This document shows, one piece after another, positions 41,436 to 49,974 of a DNA stretch of 64,000 nt. The stretch comes from CALACW01 sp963627915 (GTDB lineage Bacteria; Bacillota; Clostridia; Oscillospirales; Acutalibacteraceae). Each line of letters opens with the position of its first letter. Positions within the stretch are counted from its first letter, which is position 1. Made by a program: the position numbers and the translations under genes. The notes beneath the pieces are model-generated. The model was not told where the DNA came from, did not search any database, and worked only from the letters and a program-made list of their open reading frames with translations. The stretch spans positions 62,001 to 126,000 of the forward strand of contig CAVGCY010000026.1 in the NCBI GenBank assembly GCA_963627915.1, read 5' to 3'.

Positions 41436-41599
41436 AAGAAACGGAGAAATTCATTTTTCAGTCCCTTATTATTTTTCGTCCGAATCGATTGTAACGCTGC
41501 ACGAAGTACAAAAAAAGACGTCATATTTTTTTTAAGGAAAAGTGTCACCTATCATTGACGACTTTACATTTTCGGGCAAAAAAAATTTAAAAAATTCTA

Positions 41600-41628
41600 T
41601 TGACAAATCGATATCTCTGTTATATAAT
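41600..41628 (+). promoter_or_regulatory. Promoter of tRNA-Gln
   Basis: Near-consensus TTGACA (41600-41605), a 17-nt spacer, TATAAT (41623-41628), 66 nt before the mature tRNA. About 160 bases between the upp terminator and this promoter hold nothing recognised. Confidence 0.85.
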
Positions 41629-41694
41629 ACATATCGTTCATTGCAAAGCGCAGATAAAATCGTTTATTGAGCTTTTGTATTGCAAATTAAACAT

Positions 41695-41768
41695 AGAGGT
41701 ATAGTGTAACGGTAACACTCCGGACTCTGACTCCGTCATTTAAGGTTCGAATCCTTATACCTCTGCCA
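41695..41768 (+). tRNA. tRNA-Gln (anticodon CUG)
   Basis: A 74-nt cloverleaf. The acceptor AGAGGTA pairs with TACCTCT, the D stem GTGT/ACAC holds a GGTA loop, the anticodon loop is CTCTGAC with anticodon CTG, the T arm is TAAGG-TTCGAAT-CCTTA, and GCCA is encoded at the 3' end. The first anticodon-stem pair (C27-U43) is mismatched. It is a single-gene unit with its own promoter and terminator. CUG reads only CAG codons, so a UUG tRNA-Gln must exist elsewhere. Confidence 0.95.
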
Positions 41769-41770
41769 TT

Positions 41771-41803
41771 GCCTCGGAGCATTCATGTTCCGAGGCTTTT
41801 TTT
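41771..41803 (+). terminator. Terminator after tRNA-Gln
   Basis: GCCTCGGAGC pairs with GTTCCGAGGC around ATTCAT, followed by seven T. Confidence 0.9.
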
Positions 41804-41910
41804 GCCCGAATACCGATTTTGCATCATTTGGATTTAAAGCATTTCAAAACCTATTGTATTATAAACTAAAATATTTTGTATATGATAAGTCTTTTTTGTA
41901 AAGTAGATAA

Positions 41911-41939
41911 TTGATTCCAAAGCCTCGGTATGATATATT
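41911..41939 (+). promoter_or_regulatory. Promoter of the partner-switching operon
   Basis: TTGATT (41911-41916), a 17-nt spacer and TATATT (41934-41939), about 100 nt ahead of the proposed TTG start. The 5' leader between shows no clear riboswitch. Confidence 0.65.
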
Positions 41940-42042
41940 ATTATCTATAGGATTTGTATCTTGTCGGTAATGAAAAAATATTTTCAATCGATTGCGCCGG
42001 CAAAAATTATAAATATTATTCCTGCGGAAGGCGGTTTATCCG

Positions 42043-44466
42043 TTGTTGTATTTAACTGTTGCCACTCTTATTCCGGCATTATTGACATTTGTATTTATAA
42101 AATTATCAAAAAACGAAAAAATCAAAAGCATGCCTTACCTGCTTAAGCAGGTTATAATAGGCCTGGTTTTCGGCGGATATGCCGTTTTCTGCACGGAATG
42201 CGGAATTGACATCAACGGCGCCGTTATAAACGTCCGCGACAGTGCGCCGATGGCGGCGGGACTGATTTTCGGCGGTCCGGCAGGTATTATAGCCGGACTT
42301 ATCGGCGGAGTCGAAAGATGGTTCAGCGTATATTGGGGCGGCGGCGAAATAACAAGGATCGCGTGCTCTGCCGCGACGATTATTGCGGGTCTTAACGCGG
42401 CAACACTCAGAAAACTAATGTTTAAAAACAAAAAACCATCGTTCTGCTTTTCCGTTGCAATAGGACTCGGAACGGAAGTTCTCCATATGCTTCTTGTGCT
42501 TTTGACAAATATGAACAACATGAGCGAAGCATTCTCCTTTATGAGACAATGCGCACTCCCGATGATTCTATGCAACACTTTAGCTGTCGGGCTTGCCGTT
42601 CTTGCGACGGGCAATGTAAAATTCACGCGTCAAAAACCGAGTAAAATTGTTTACAGTTTTTTAAACGCATTGTTTATCTGCGTTTTAATACTTTTTTCAA
42701 TTACGGTTTCCATAACATATGTCGTAAATACCAGCTTTGCAAAAAGCGAAGCGAAAACGCTTCTCCAGAGCAATCTGAACGATGTTACGCAGGAAATAGA
42801 AAACCACGGAGTCGGCGACAGACTTTCACACTGGAGAACGGGACAAACGGGCGGCATACTGGTTTTGGATAAAAGCGGAAACATTCTTGCCGCAAGTAAG
42901 TCGGGCAATCCCGTCACGGTCGAAAATTACGACGAATTGGCCGAAATTCTTAAGGAAAATACTTTTTACAAAACGAAAATCAACAACGAAAAAATATACT
43001 GCGAATACAGAATTGTAAAAGACTATTACATCTTCGCATACATGCCCGTTGACGAGGCTGACATTTCGAGAAACGTAACGTTTTATATGATAATGTTTAC
43101 GGAAACTCTTATATATATAACCGTTTTCTGTCTCGTATATCAGATAACACGGCTGAAATTCATTGAAAAAATAGAAAACGTAAACGACGGACTTAATAAA
43201 ATAGTTCAGGGAGATTTGGACACAAAGCTTGACGTAAGGGACAGCTTCGAGTTTTCAAATCTTTCAGACGACATAAATTCGACCGTAGACGCGTTAAAAG
43301 ATCATATTTCCGACGCAAAGAAAAAAATCGAACAGGAGCTTGAGCTTGCAAAGCAGATTCAAAAATCCGCAGTTCCGTTTATATTTCCGCCTTTCCCGAA
43401 GCGCAACGATTTTGATATATATGCGCTTATGAATACGGCTAAGGAAGTCGGGGGCGATTTTTACGACTTTTATTTTACCGATGAAAAACATTTTGCCTTT
43501 TTAATTGCGGATGTTTCGGGTAAGGGAATCCCGGCGGCTATGTTCATGATGGCAAGCAAAACGCTTATAAAAAGTCTTGCCGAAGAAGGAAACACTGTTG
43601 AATCCGTATTTACAAAAACGAATGAAAAGCTTTGTAAAGGAAATAATGCCGGAATGTTCGTTACCGCATGGATGGGCGTTATAAATCTCGAAACCGGACA
43701 TCTGGCATTCGCAAACGCCGGTCACAACCCCCCGCTTATATGCAGAAAAAACGGTACGTTTGAATATTTAAAAACAAAACCCAATTTCATTTTGGCGGGT
43801 ATGGACTGTACCGTTTACAGAAAACATGAAATTCAATTAAATCCCGGCGATAAAATTTATCTTTACACCGACGGAGTTACCGAAGCAAACGACCCGAACG
43901 GAAAACTTTTCGGAGACGATCGCCTTTTATCCGTTATGCAGAATCTCGGAGAAGGCACACCTGAAGAAATTTGCAAGCATATCGAAAACGAGGTTCACTT
44001 GTTTGCCGACGGAGCGGAGCAGAGCGACGACGTAACGATGCTGTCATTTCGTCTTAATTACATAAAATCAAACAACAGTATCACCGTCTATCCGAATATC
44101 GATTCGCTGCCGATTGTCAATTCGTATATTTATGATAAGCTCGATAAAATAAACGTTTCAAAAAGCGTTCTTAATAAAATACAGATTATTATCGACGAAA
44201 TATATTCAAATATTATGAAATACAGCTCGGCTTCTTCATTGGAGATAAAATATTCGCTTGAAGACGAACGGCTGATGCTGACGTTTACCGACAACGGAAT
44301 ACAGTACGACCCCACAAAAAAAGCAGATCCCGACATTAATCTTTCCGCTGAGGACAGAGATATCGGAGGACTCGGCATTTTCATGGTTAAAAAAGCCGCG
44401 TCGTCAATAGAATACGAGTTTAAAGACAACAAAAATATCCTTAAAATTTCTGTAAATTTAAAATAG
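42043..44466 (+). CDS. Membrane sensor with PP2C (SpoIIE-type) phosphatase and GHKL kinase domains
   Basis: An 807-residue fusion. Residues ~1-190 form a LytS-like five-helix membrane domain (RDSAPMAAGLIFGGPAGIIAG). A seventh-to-eighth helix pair brackets an extracellular sensor of about 120 residues. HAMP-like and coil segments follow (NDGLNKIVQGDLDTKLDV, QELELAKQIQKSA). The PP2C domain (about 445-640) has KEVGGDFYD, IADVSGKGIPAAMF, YTDGVTEANDP and QSDDVTML with metal aspartates. The end is an anti-sigma-type GHKL ATPase (DEIYSNIMKYS, FTDNG, GGLGIFMVKK). It could both dephosphorylate and phosphorylate a STAS protein. No ATG fits; TTG 42043 behind AAGGCGG is the best start. Next genes: alarmone hydrolase, STAS-kinase. 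Confidence 0.88.
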   Translation: MLYLTVATLIPALLTFVFIKLSKNEKIKSMPYLLKQVIIGLVFGGYAVFCTECGIDINGAVINVRDSAPMAAGLIFGGPAGIIAGLIGGVERWFSVYWGGGEITRIACSAATIIAGLNAATLRKLMFKNKKPSFCFSVAIGLGTEVLHMLLVLLTNMNNMSEAFSFMRQCALPMILCNTLAVGLAVLATGNVKFTRQKPSKIVYSFLNALFICVLILFSITVSITYVVNTSFAKSEAKTLLQSNLNDVTQEIENHGVGDRLSHWRTGQTGGILVLDKSGNILAASKSGNPVTVENYDELAEILKENTFYKTKINNEKIYCEYRIVKDYYIFAYMPVDEADISRNVTFYMIMFTETLIYITVFCLVYQITRLKFIEKIENVNDGLNKIVQGDLDTKLDVRDSFEFSNLSDDINSTVDALKDHISDAKKKIEQELELAKQIQKSAVPFIFPPFPKRNDFDIYALMNTAKEVGGDFYDFYFTDEKHFAFLIADVSGKGIPAAMFMMASKTLIKSLAEEGNTVESVFTKTNEKLCKGNNAGMFVTAWMGVINLETGHLAFANAGHNPPLICRKNGTFEYLKTKPNFILAGMDCTVYRKHEIQLNPGDKIYLYTDGVTEANDPNGKLFGDDRLLSVMQNLGEGTPEEICKHIENEVHLFADGAEQSDDVTMLSFRLNYIKSNNSITVYPNIDSLPIVNSYIYDKLDKINVSKSVLNKIQIIIDEIYSNIMKYSSASSLEIKYSLEDERLMLTFTDNGIQYDPTKKADPDINLSAEDRDIGGLGIFMVKKAASSIEYEFKDNKNILKISVNLK

Positions 44467-44483
44467 AACGGAGGAAACGATTT

Positions 44484-45023
44484 TTGTACGGCAATGCACT
44501 GATTTATGCGATTAAAGCACACGAAAATAAAAAAAGAAAAGACGGAAAACCGTATATATCGCATCCGATTTCCGTTGCTATAGAGCTTGCGAAAAATTCC
44601 GCCGACGACAATTTGATAAGCGCGGGACTTCTGCATGATACAATCGAGGATACGACCGTTACCTACGATGAATTGGAAGAAGCCTTCGGCAGAGAAATTG
44701 CCGGTCTGGTTTTATGCGATACGGAAAACAAAAAGCTGCCGTGGGAGGAACGAAAACAGTCGGTAATAGACTTTTTGTCGTCCTCCGCCGACCGAAGAGC
44801 ACAGATGCTCATCTGCGCCGACAAACTTGCAAATCTCAGAGATATCAGAAATATGCTTGATGAATACGGCGAGGACGCATGGAACGTATTCAAAAGAGGC
44901 AGACAGCAGCAAAAATGGTTTTATTCCAAGCTTGTCGAAGCATTGAAACCGATTGAGGATCTTGATATGTACAAAGAACTGAAACAAACGACGCTTTCGC
45001 TGTTTGAGGAAGAGAAAAAATAA
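44484..45023 (+). CDS. MESH1-like small alarmone hydrolase (HD domain)
   Basis: A 179-residue HD-domain protein resembling the hydrolase half of RelA/SpoT. Signature residues are present in order: KDGKPYISHP (H27), LLHDTIEDT (H51, D52, E55, D56) and ICADKLANL (D113, N117). No synthetase, TGS or ACT domain follows, so it fits stand-alone small alarmone hydrolases (MESH1 type) that remove pyrophosphate from (p)ppGpp. The start is TTG 44484, 9 nt after GGAGG. It sits between a PP2C/kinase sensor and a STAS-kinase fusion, suggesting alarmone level is one output of that circuit. Other nucleotides remain possible substrates. Confidence 0.82.
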   Translation: MYGNALIYAIKAHENKKRKDGKPYISHPISVAIELAKNSADDNLISAGLLHDTIEDTTVTYDELEEAFGREIAGLVLCDTENKKLPWEERKQSVIDFLSSSADRRAQMLICADKLANLRDIRNMLDEYGEDAWNVFKRGRQQQKWFYSKLVEALKPIEDLDMYKELKQTTLSLFEEEKK

Positions 45024-45047
45024 ATTTTATAAAGGGAGATTTCAACT

Positions 45048-46217
45048 ATGAGCGTTAAAATCGAAACCAAAAATAACCTTGCTTACGCATTTGTATCGGG
45101 AAGCATAACATCTTCAAATTCCAATGAATTTGAAGAAGCAATCGCGGATTGTCCGGGAGATACAGACGGATTAATAATCGACGCAAGCGAGCTTGATTTT
45201 ATTTCATCTGCGGGACTTCGCGTTATTCTCTCGGCAAAAAAGAGATGCTCGAATAAAACATTTAAGGTAATCGGCGTCAACAACGACGTAAAAAGCGTAT
45301 TTGACGTTACGGGCTTTTCGGAGATTATGGACATTGAAAGCAGCGTACGTCAAATTTCCGTAGAAGGATGCGAGCTTATCGGCGCGGGCGCATGCGGAGA
45401 ATGCTACCGCCTTGACGACGAAACGATCGTCAAGCTTTATTATCCGCATATCGAAAGCAAGGAAATTGAAACCGAAAAAGCATTTGCAAAAAAGGCTTTT
45501 GTTCTCGGAATACCGACCGCAATATCATATGATATAGTAGAATGCAACGGCAGAACCGGAGTTATGTATGAGCTTATCAAATCAAAGACTCTCGGCGAAC
45601 TTATCCGTTCCGATTATGAAAACGTTGACAAATACGTAGATATGTACGTCGACGTCTGCAAAAAGGTTTCTTCAATCAGAACAGACGACGCCTCTCTCCC
45701 GAAATTTAAGGAAGGCTCACGCGAATATATTGAAAAGCTTACAAAGACCGACAGCAGGGAAAAGGAATATCTTTACAAATTCTTGGACCTCATCCCCGAC
45801 GGAAATTACTGTATTCACGGCGATCTGAACATAAATAATATAATGGTCGAAAACAACGAATGCGTTCTTATAGACATGGGTGAGCTTGGAGTCGGCATGC
45901 CTCTGTTCGATATTTCAAGAATCATCTTTTCAATGGTATATGCCAACACCGCACCCGGTGAATTTAACTCGTTTTATAAAATGCCGAGCGAACGCGTCAC
46001 CGAAATCTACAATAAATTCATAAATAAATATTTCGGCGGAACGATTGAGGACGCTATGAAAAAAGACGAAACGTTAAAATGGGTTTATCCTCTTGCCTGG
46101 TTCAGATGCTGCACCGCAATGCTTAAGGAATCAAGATGGAGCGACAGCCAGACGGAAATGACAAAGGATTTGCTTGATAATCATCTCATTCCGTTCGTCG
46201 ACGAACTTTTAAAATAA
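45048..46217 (+). CDS. STAS domain fused to an APH/choline-kinase-like phosphotransferase
   Basis: A 389-residue fusion. Residues 1-105 form an anti-sigma-antagonist-type STAS domain (LIIDASELDFISSAGLRVILSA); S54 aligns with the phosphorylated serine of SpoIIAA/RsbV. Residues ~110-389 form a kinase-like fold: LIGAGACGECYRL (nucleotide loop), ETIVKLYYP (lysine), YCIHGDLNINNIMV (catalytic HGD and N) and VLIDMGELG (metal aspartate). All catalytic residues are kept, so it may phosphorylate a small molecule or protein. The kinase half resembles, from memory, the family TIGR02172. Phosphorylation of the STAS half by the GHKL domain and its reversal by the PP2C domain, both from the first gene, would switch it. 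Confidence 0.85.
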   Translation: MSVKIETKNNLAYAFVSGSITSSNSNEFEEAIADCPGDTDGLIIDASELDFISSAGLRVILSAKKRCSNKTFKVIGVNNDVKSVFDVTGFSEIMDIESSVRQISVEGCELIGAGACGECYRLDDETIVKLYYPHIESKEIETEKAFAKKAFVLGIPTAISYDIVECNGRTGVMYELIKSKTLGELIRSDYENVDKYVDMYVDVCKKVSSIRTDDASLPKFKEGSREYIEKLTKTDSREKEYLYKFLDLIPDGNYCIHGDLNINNIMVENNECVLIDMGELGVGMPLFDISRIIFSMVYANTAPGEFNSFYKMPSERVTEIYNKFINKYFGGTIEDAMKKDETLKWVYPLAWFRCCTAMLKESRWSDSQTEMTKDLLDNHLIPFVDELLK

Positions 46218-46248
46218 AACAATATCATTGCTTTTTATAAAATAATCA

Positions 46249-46289
46249 AAAACCGGAACTTAAACACAAAATTTAAGTCCCGGTTTTTT
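46249..46289. terminator. Bidirectional terminator after the signalling operon
   Basis: AAAACCGGAACTTAA pairs with TTTAAGTCCCGGTTTT, followed by T runs on the + strand and A runs in reverse. It serves the convergent GH5 gene too. Confidence 0.85.
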
Positions 46290-46307
46290 ATTACCTCAGC
46301 GTATAAA

Positions 46308-47783
46308 TTAATAATATACTTTTACCGTATTCTTTCCTTCCGCGCTGTCTATGAAAAGAGTCATTGCGCCGTTTTCATCGGTTTTTATTTCATATTTGCC
46401 GTCCGCCTCAACTCTTACAGGCTCTCCGGGCAAAAATATTTCCGTCTGTCCGTTATTCGCCTGCGTATGCAGATATTCAAGACTGAATACACGGCTTCTT
46501 CTGTTAAATCCGTAGGACTTAATTTCGCCGCTTACAGCCTGCGGATAAGGACGTGCGATTATCTGCATTATTTTCGTTCCCATAAGTCCGGAATAATACG
46601 TCCAGTATGTCTGACTCCATTTGTTTGAATCAAACCTTTCAAGCAAATGCTCAAGATGCGGATATTCCTCGCTTCCGTCAACCATTCCGCCCCATTCGCC
46701 TATGATAACGGGCGTACCGAGCCTGAGCTGCGTGCGCCTGTGCTCGTCAAAAATTCCGTCCACTCTCGCATTGCTTGCCGTATTTGTCATGGGCGTGTCA
46801 ACGGTAAGGTCATATGCATGGGGCGCAAACATCAGGTTCTCCTCCCTGACGCCGTTATCATAAACAAGTCTCGGCGTGGTGCACGGGATACCGAGATTCG
46901 AATAATAGCAGTTTTCCATGATTATTATTCCCTTATCGGTAACCTCGCGTATTGCCGATGCGCATTTACGCAAAAACGGGTAGTATTTCTTTACGTCAAA
47001 CTGTCTTATCGTACTCTCCGCCGGCTTCGTAACGCTTTTCATTACGCTTCTGTCGTCAAGCACGGCAAGCGCCGACGTAAATTTATCCTCACCCTTTATA
47101 ATGTTTTTTATTGCCTTTATTCTCTTAACCTTACCCGAAAAAACGACAGTTTCGATTCCGCCCTTAACAATCTGACGAAACGCCTTGCCGCCGTCGGTTC
47201 CGGGATACGGCTCGTTCATTACGTCGAATCCCAAAAGCCCCGGTCTGCCGCTGAATTTTTCAGCGACATGCTTCCACATATCGCAGTAATGCTCCTGAAG
47301 CCCCCTGCCGTTTATCGGAGTATTGTTCCAAAAGTTATCGCACGCTCTGTGAACAGCTTTTGAAATAAAATATCCTTCCGCCCATATAAATTTAGGCTCT
47401 CTGTACTTATACGAATCCGTGATTGTAGCCCAGTCGGGCGCTCCGTCCGAAAAACGCGCTGAATAAAGATCCTGATGCATATCGAGATAATAATAAATTC
47501 CGTACTTCTCACACATTTCGGCATACGAAACCATCATATCAAGATATTCGTCGTTATATTTTCCGCACTCCGGCTCTATCGCGTCCCAGATAAGACCGAG
47601 ACGAATAATATTTATACCGAATTTTTTAAATGAAGCGAACGTCTCGTCCGTCCAGTCGGGTTTATAATCCTTAGTTCCGTCACCGTTCTCCTTGCCTTTA
47701 TAAACCATATTAATCCCGTTAAATATGCGTTCTCTTCCAAGCTCGTCAACAAGCGACATTTTCCTGACGCAGATAGTGTTCAT
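46308..47783 (-). CDS. GH5 glycoside hydrolase, endoglycoceramidase-like, no signal peptide
   Basis: A 491-residue GH5 enzyme. The N-terminus (RIFNGINMVYKG), the RLGLIWDAIEPECGKYNDEYL block, LDMHQD, GFDVMNEPYPGTD (acid/base glutamate of NEP), FAPHAYDL and VIIGEWGG (nucleophile glutamate) resemble endoglycoceramidases, which release the whole glycan from glycosphingolipids. The C-terminal ~80 residues are a beta-sandwich (LPGEPVRVEADGKYEI). There is no signal peptide or lipobox, so it should act in the cytoplasm, unlike most such enzymes. Another beta-glycosidase activity of GH5 is possible. It has its own promoter, and a strong hairpin opens the 5' leader. Confidence 0.82.
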   Translation of the reverse strand: MNTICVRKMSLVDELGRERIFNGINMVYKGKENGDGTKDYKPDWTDETFASFKKFGINIIRLGLIWDAIEPECGKYNDEYLDMMVSYAEMCEKYGIYYYLDMHQDLYSARFSDGAPDWATITDSYKYREPKFIWAEGYFISKAVHRACDNFWNNTPINGRGLQEHYCDMWKHVAEKFSGRPGLLGFDVMNEPYPGTDGGKAFRQIVKGGIETVVFSGKVKRIKAIKNIIKGEDKFTSALAVLDDRSVMKSVTKPAESTIRQFDVKKYYPFLRKCASAIREVTDKGIIIMENCYYSNLGIPCTTPRLVYDNGVREENLMFAPHAYDLTVDTPMTNTASNARVDGIFDEHRRTQLRLGTPVIIGEWGGMVDGSEEYPHLEHLLERFDSNKWSQTYWTYYSGLMGTKIMQIIARPYPQAVSGEIKSYGFNRRSRVFSLEYLHTQANNGQTEIFLPGEPVRVEADGKYEIKTDENGAMTLFIDSAEGKNTVKVYY

Positions 47784-47815
47784 ATACTCACCCGTTTTTT
47801 AATTACTTTAATCAG

Positions 47816-47849
47816 GCTGACGGGAATTAAATCCGTGCCGACCGTCAGC
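47816..47849 (-). promoter_or_regulatory. 5'-leader hairpin of the GH5 gene
   Basis: GCTGACGG pairs perfectly with CCGTCAGC (8 bp). On the minus strand it begins about 5 nt after the -10 box, so the transcript would start with the hairpin itself. Such 5'-terminal stems often protect mRNA from decay. Confidence 0.55.
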
Positions 47850-47853
47850 TTTA

Positions 47854-47882
47854 ATTATACAGGATATACCGCCTGTTTTCAA
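47854..47882 (-). promoter_or_regulatory. Promoter of the GH5 gene
   Basis: On the minus strand TTGAAA (47882-47877), a 17-nt spacer, TATAAT (47859-47854). Confidence 0.8.
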
Positions 47883-48015
47883 TCTTTAGTAAAAAAATAA
47901 AAATAAATTTACATTTGAGCGTACGTTGCCGCTTGCAAATCATCAAGCGTTACCCGAATGATATATCGAGCAAGGTTATTATACACATTATTACGCCCGC
48001 ATAAATAACACGAAT

Positions 48016-48052
48016 AAAATAAAATTCACACCGTATCGCATAAACGGTGTGA
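48016..48052 (-). terminator. Terminator after pgsA
   Basis: On the minus strand TTCACACCGT pairs with ACGGTGTGAA around TTATGCGAT-like loop bases, followed by TTTTATTTTATT. It ends the recA-recX-rimO-pgsA run. Confidence 0.85.
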
Positions 48053-48063
48053 AAAATACCTTG

Positions 48064-48630
48064 TTACATTGTAATGTCTATTTTATCCTTTGCCTTGATT
48101 AAATATATAATTCCCGAAATAACGGCAAGAACTGCGGTAATACCGAGCAGAATATTTGAAAAAAGCGTGAGATCAAATCCGATTTTTACAAGTCCGAACT
48201 GGTCAAATACAAGAATCGTCAAAATAATAACGGTAAATACCATCTGCGAAACGGTCTTTATTTTACCCCAAATATTAGCCGGGATAACCACTCCCTGCGA
48301 CGAAGCGATAAGACGAGCCGACGTTACGGCAAATTCTCTTGTCAAAATTACAAAAACAATCCATATACTGCAATAGCCGTCGTTCATTAACGCAAGCAGC
48401 GCCGCCGTTGTCAGCATCTTATCCGCTACCGGATCGGCAAGCTTCCCGAACACGGTAACCTGATTGTGTTTTCTTGCAAGTCTGCCGTCTATTGCGTCGG
48501 TAATTGAAGCCGCAAGAAATATAATCAACGCCCAAAGCATATTGTATGCAATTGCGTCTATCATATAAAAAGCCAAAAATACAGGCGTTATGATCATTCT
48601 GAATACAGTAAGCTTATTAGGCATGTTCAT
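48064..48630 (-). CDS. pgsA: CDP-diacylglycerol-glycerol-3-phosphate 3-phosphatidyltransferase
   Basis: A 188-residue integral membrane enzyme that makes phosphatidylglycerophosphate, the precursor of phosphatidylglycerol. It starts MNMPNKLTVFRM. The CDP-alcohol phosphotransferase motif DAIDGRLARKHNQVTVFGKLADPVADK (shown here in two overlapping parts: DAIDGRLARKHNQ and FGKLADPVADK) is intact with its metal-binding aspartates. There are about five membrane helices. ATG 48630 follows GGAG; the upstream GTG overlaps the ribosome binding site. It follows rimO by 15 bases, an order (rimO-pgsA) that recurs in Clostridia. Confidence 0.93.
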   Translation of the reverse strand: MNMPNKLTVFRMIITPVFLAFYMIDAIAYNMLWALIIFLAASITDAIDGRLARKHNQVTVFGKLADPVADKMLTTAALLALMNDGYCSIWIVFVILTREFAVTSARLIASSQGVVIPANIWGKIKTVSQMVFTVIILTILVFDQFGLVKIGFDLTLFSNILLGITAVLAVISGIIYLIKAKDKIDITM

Positions 48631-48645
48631 TATAATACGCACTCC

Positions 48646-49974
48646 TTATTCGACAACCTCGCCCATGAGGTCATAGTCCTTCGTATCAAAAATCCTTACA
48701 TCAACCATATCGCCCTCGTCAAGCTCTTTTCGGCTTGTAAAGAAAACGGCGGAATCGATTTCGGGCGCGTCCATCCACGTTCTGCCGAAATAACTGTCCG
48801 TGTACGCGTCGTAACCGTCGACGACGCATCTCTGAACGGTGTCAATGAACTGTTTCTGCTTGTACGTGAAAATATCGTACTGCTGTTCCATTATAATTTC
48901 TCCGCGTTTCTGCTTAACATCGGGGTCAACCTGATCCTCAAATTCCGCGGCGGGCGTGTTCTCCTCGGGCGAATATGCAAAGCATCCGAGTCTGTCAAAC
49001 TGCGCTTCGTCCACAAATTCACTGAGATTATTAAACTCATCCTCGCCCTCTCCGGGAAATCCCGTTATAAACGTCGTGCGGATTACGGCGTTCGGAAGCC
49101 TGTCTCTGATTTTTTCTATAAGAGCAAGAAGAGACTCCCTGTCTCCCGTCCTGTTCATTCTTTTTAAAATCTTGCCGTCCGCATGCTGTAACGGCAAATC
49201 TATATAGTTAAGAATTTTATCCTCACTTGCCATAACGTCAAGAAGCTCGTCGGTTATCCTGTCCGGATAGCAATAAAGCAGTCTTATCCATTCAATTCCG
49301 TCGATTTTGCAAAGCTTTTTAAGAAGAGACGGAAGTCTTAATTCATTATATAAATCCTCTCCGTATCTCGTAACGTCCTGAGCTATCACAATAAGCTCCT
49401 TAACGCCGTCGGAAGCCAGCTTCTCAGCCTCTTTAACAATGCTCTCCTCCGTACGGCTTCTGAACCTGCCCCTTATCATGGGTATGGCGCAGTATGTACA
49501 GCAATTTGAGCATCCGTCCGCAATTTTGAGATACGCCCAGTGCGATGGAGTCGAAAGTATTCTATCGCCCTCTATCGGCATAGACTCCTTATCAGAAAAC
49601 TCCTCGACAGCCTCGTCATTCATAACGCGATTACACATTTCAACGATATCGCCGTTGCATCCTAAGCCCATAATACCGTCGATTTCGGGCATTTCCTTTA
49701 TAACCTCGTCCTTATACCTCTGTGCAAGACATCCGCATACGAGAATCTTTTTTATAACGCCCTCTTTTTTCAGATCCGCCATTTCAAGAATGTTCTCTAT
49801 AGCCTCTTTTTTAGCGTCCTCGATAAAACCGCACGTATTGATAACGACAATATCAGCCGAATACGCGTCGTCCACGATTTCATATCCCGCCGCATTCAGC
49901 TTGGAAAGCATCATTTCCGAATCAACCTGATTTTTAGGACATCCGAGCGATATAAGTCCGACCTTAATACTCAT
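48646..49974 (-). CDS. rimO: Ribosomal protein S12 methylthiotransferase RimO
   Basis: A 442-residue radical-SAM enzyme that adds a methylthio group to an aspartate of ribosomal protein S12. The N-terminal UPF0004 domain opens with ISLGCPKNQVDSEMM, the form specific for RimO, followed by INTCGFIEDAKKEAI and VCGCLAQRY. The radical-SAM motif is CSNCCTYCAIP. IRTTFITGFPGEGEDEF and a C-terminal TRAM domain follow. Its start overlaps the end of recX by 11 bases behind GGAGAG. Together with MtaB it gives this window two methylthiotransferases. Confidence 0.95.
   Translation of the reverse strand: MSIKVGLISLGCPKNQVDSEMMLSKLNAAGYEIVDDAYSADIVVINTCGFIEDAKKEAIENILEMADLKKEGVIKKILVCGCLAQRYKDEVIKEMPEIDGIMGLGCNGDIVEMCNRVMNDEAVEEFSDKESMPIEGDRILSTPSHWAYLKIADGCSNCCTYCAIPMIRGRFRSRTEESIVKEAEKLASDGVKELIVIAQDVTRYGEDLYNELRLPSLLKKLCKIDGIEWIRLLYCYPDRITDELLDVMASEDKILNYIDLPLQHADGKILKRMNRTGDRESLLALIEKIRDRLPNAVIRTTFITGFPGEGEDEFNNLSEFVDEAQFDRLGCFAYSPEENTPAAEFEDQVDPDVKQKRGEIIMEQQYDIFTYKQKQFIDTVQRCVVDGYDAYTDSYFGRTWMDAPEIDSAVFFTSRKELDEGDMVDVRIFDTKDYDLMGEVVE

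Noticed and set aside
41961..42146. 61-residue + strand frame before the sensor-phosphatase gene
   Set aside because: It overlaps the sensor gene start in another frame, has a poor ribosome binding site and no domain.
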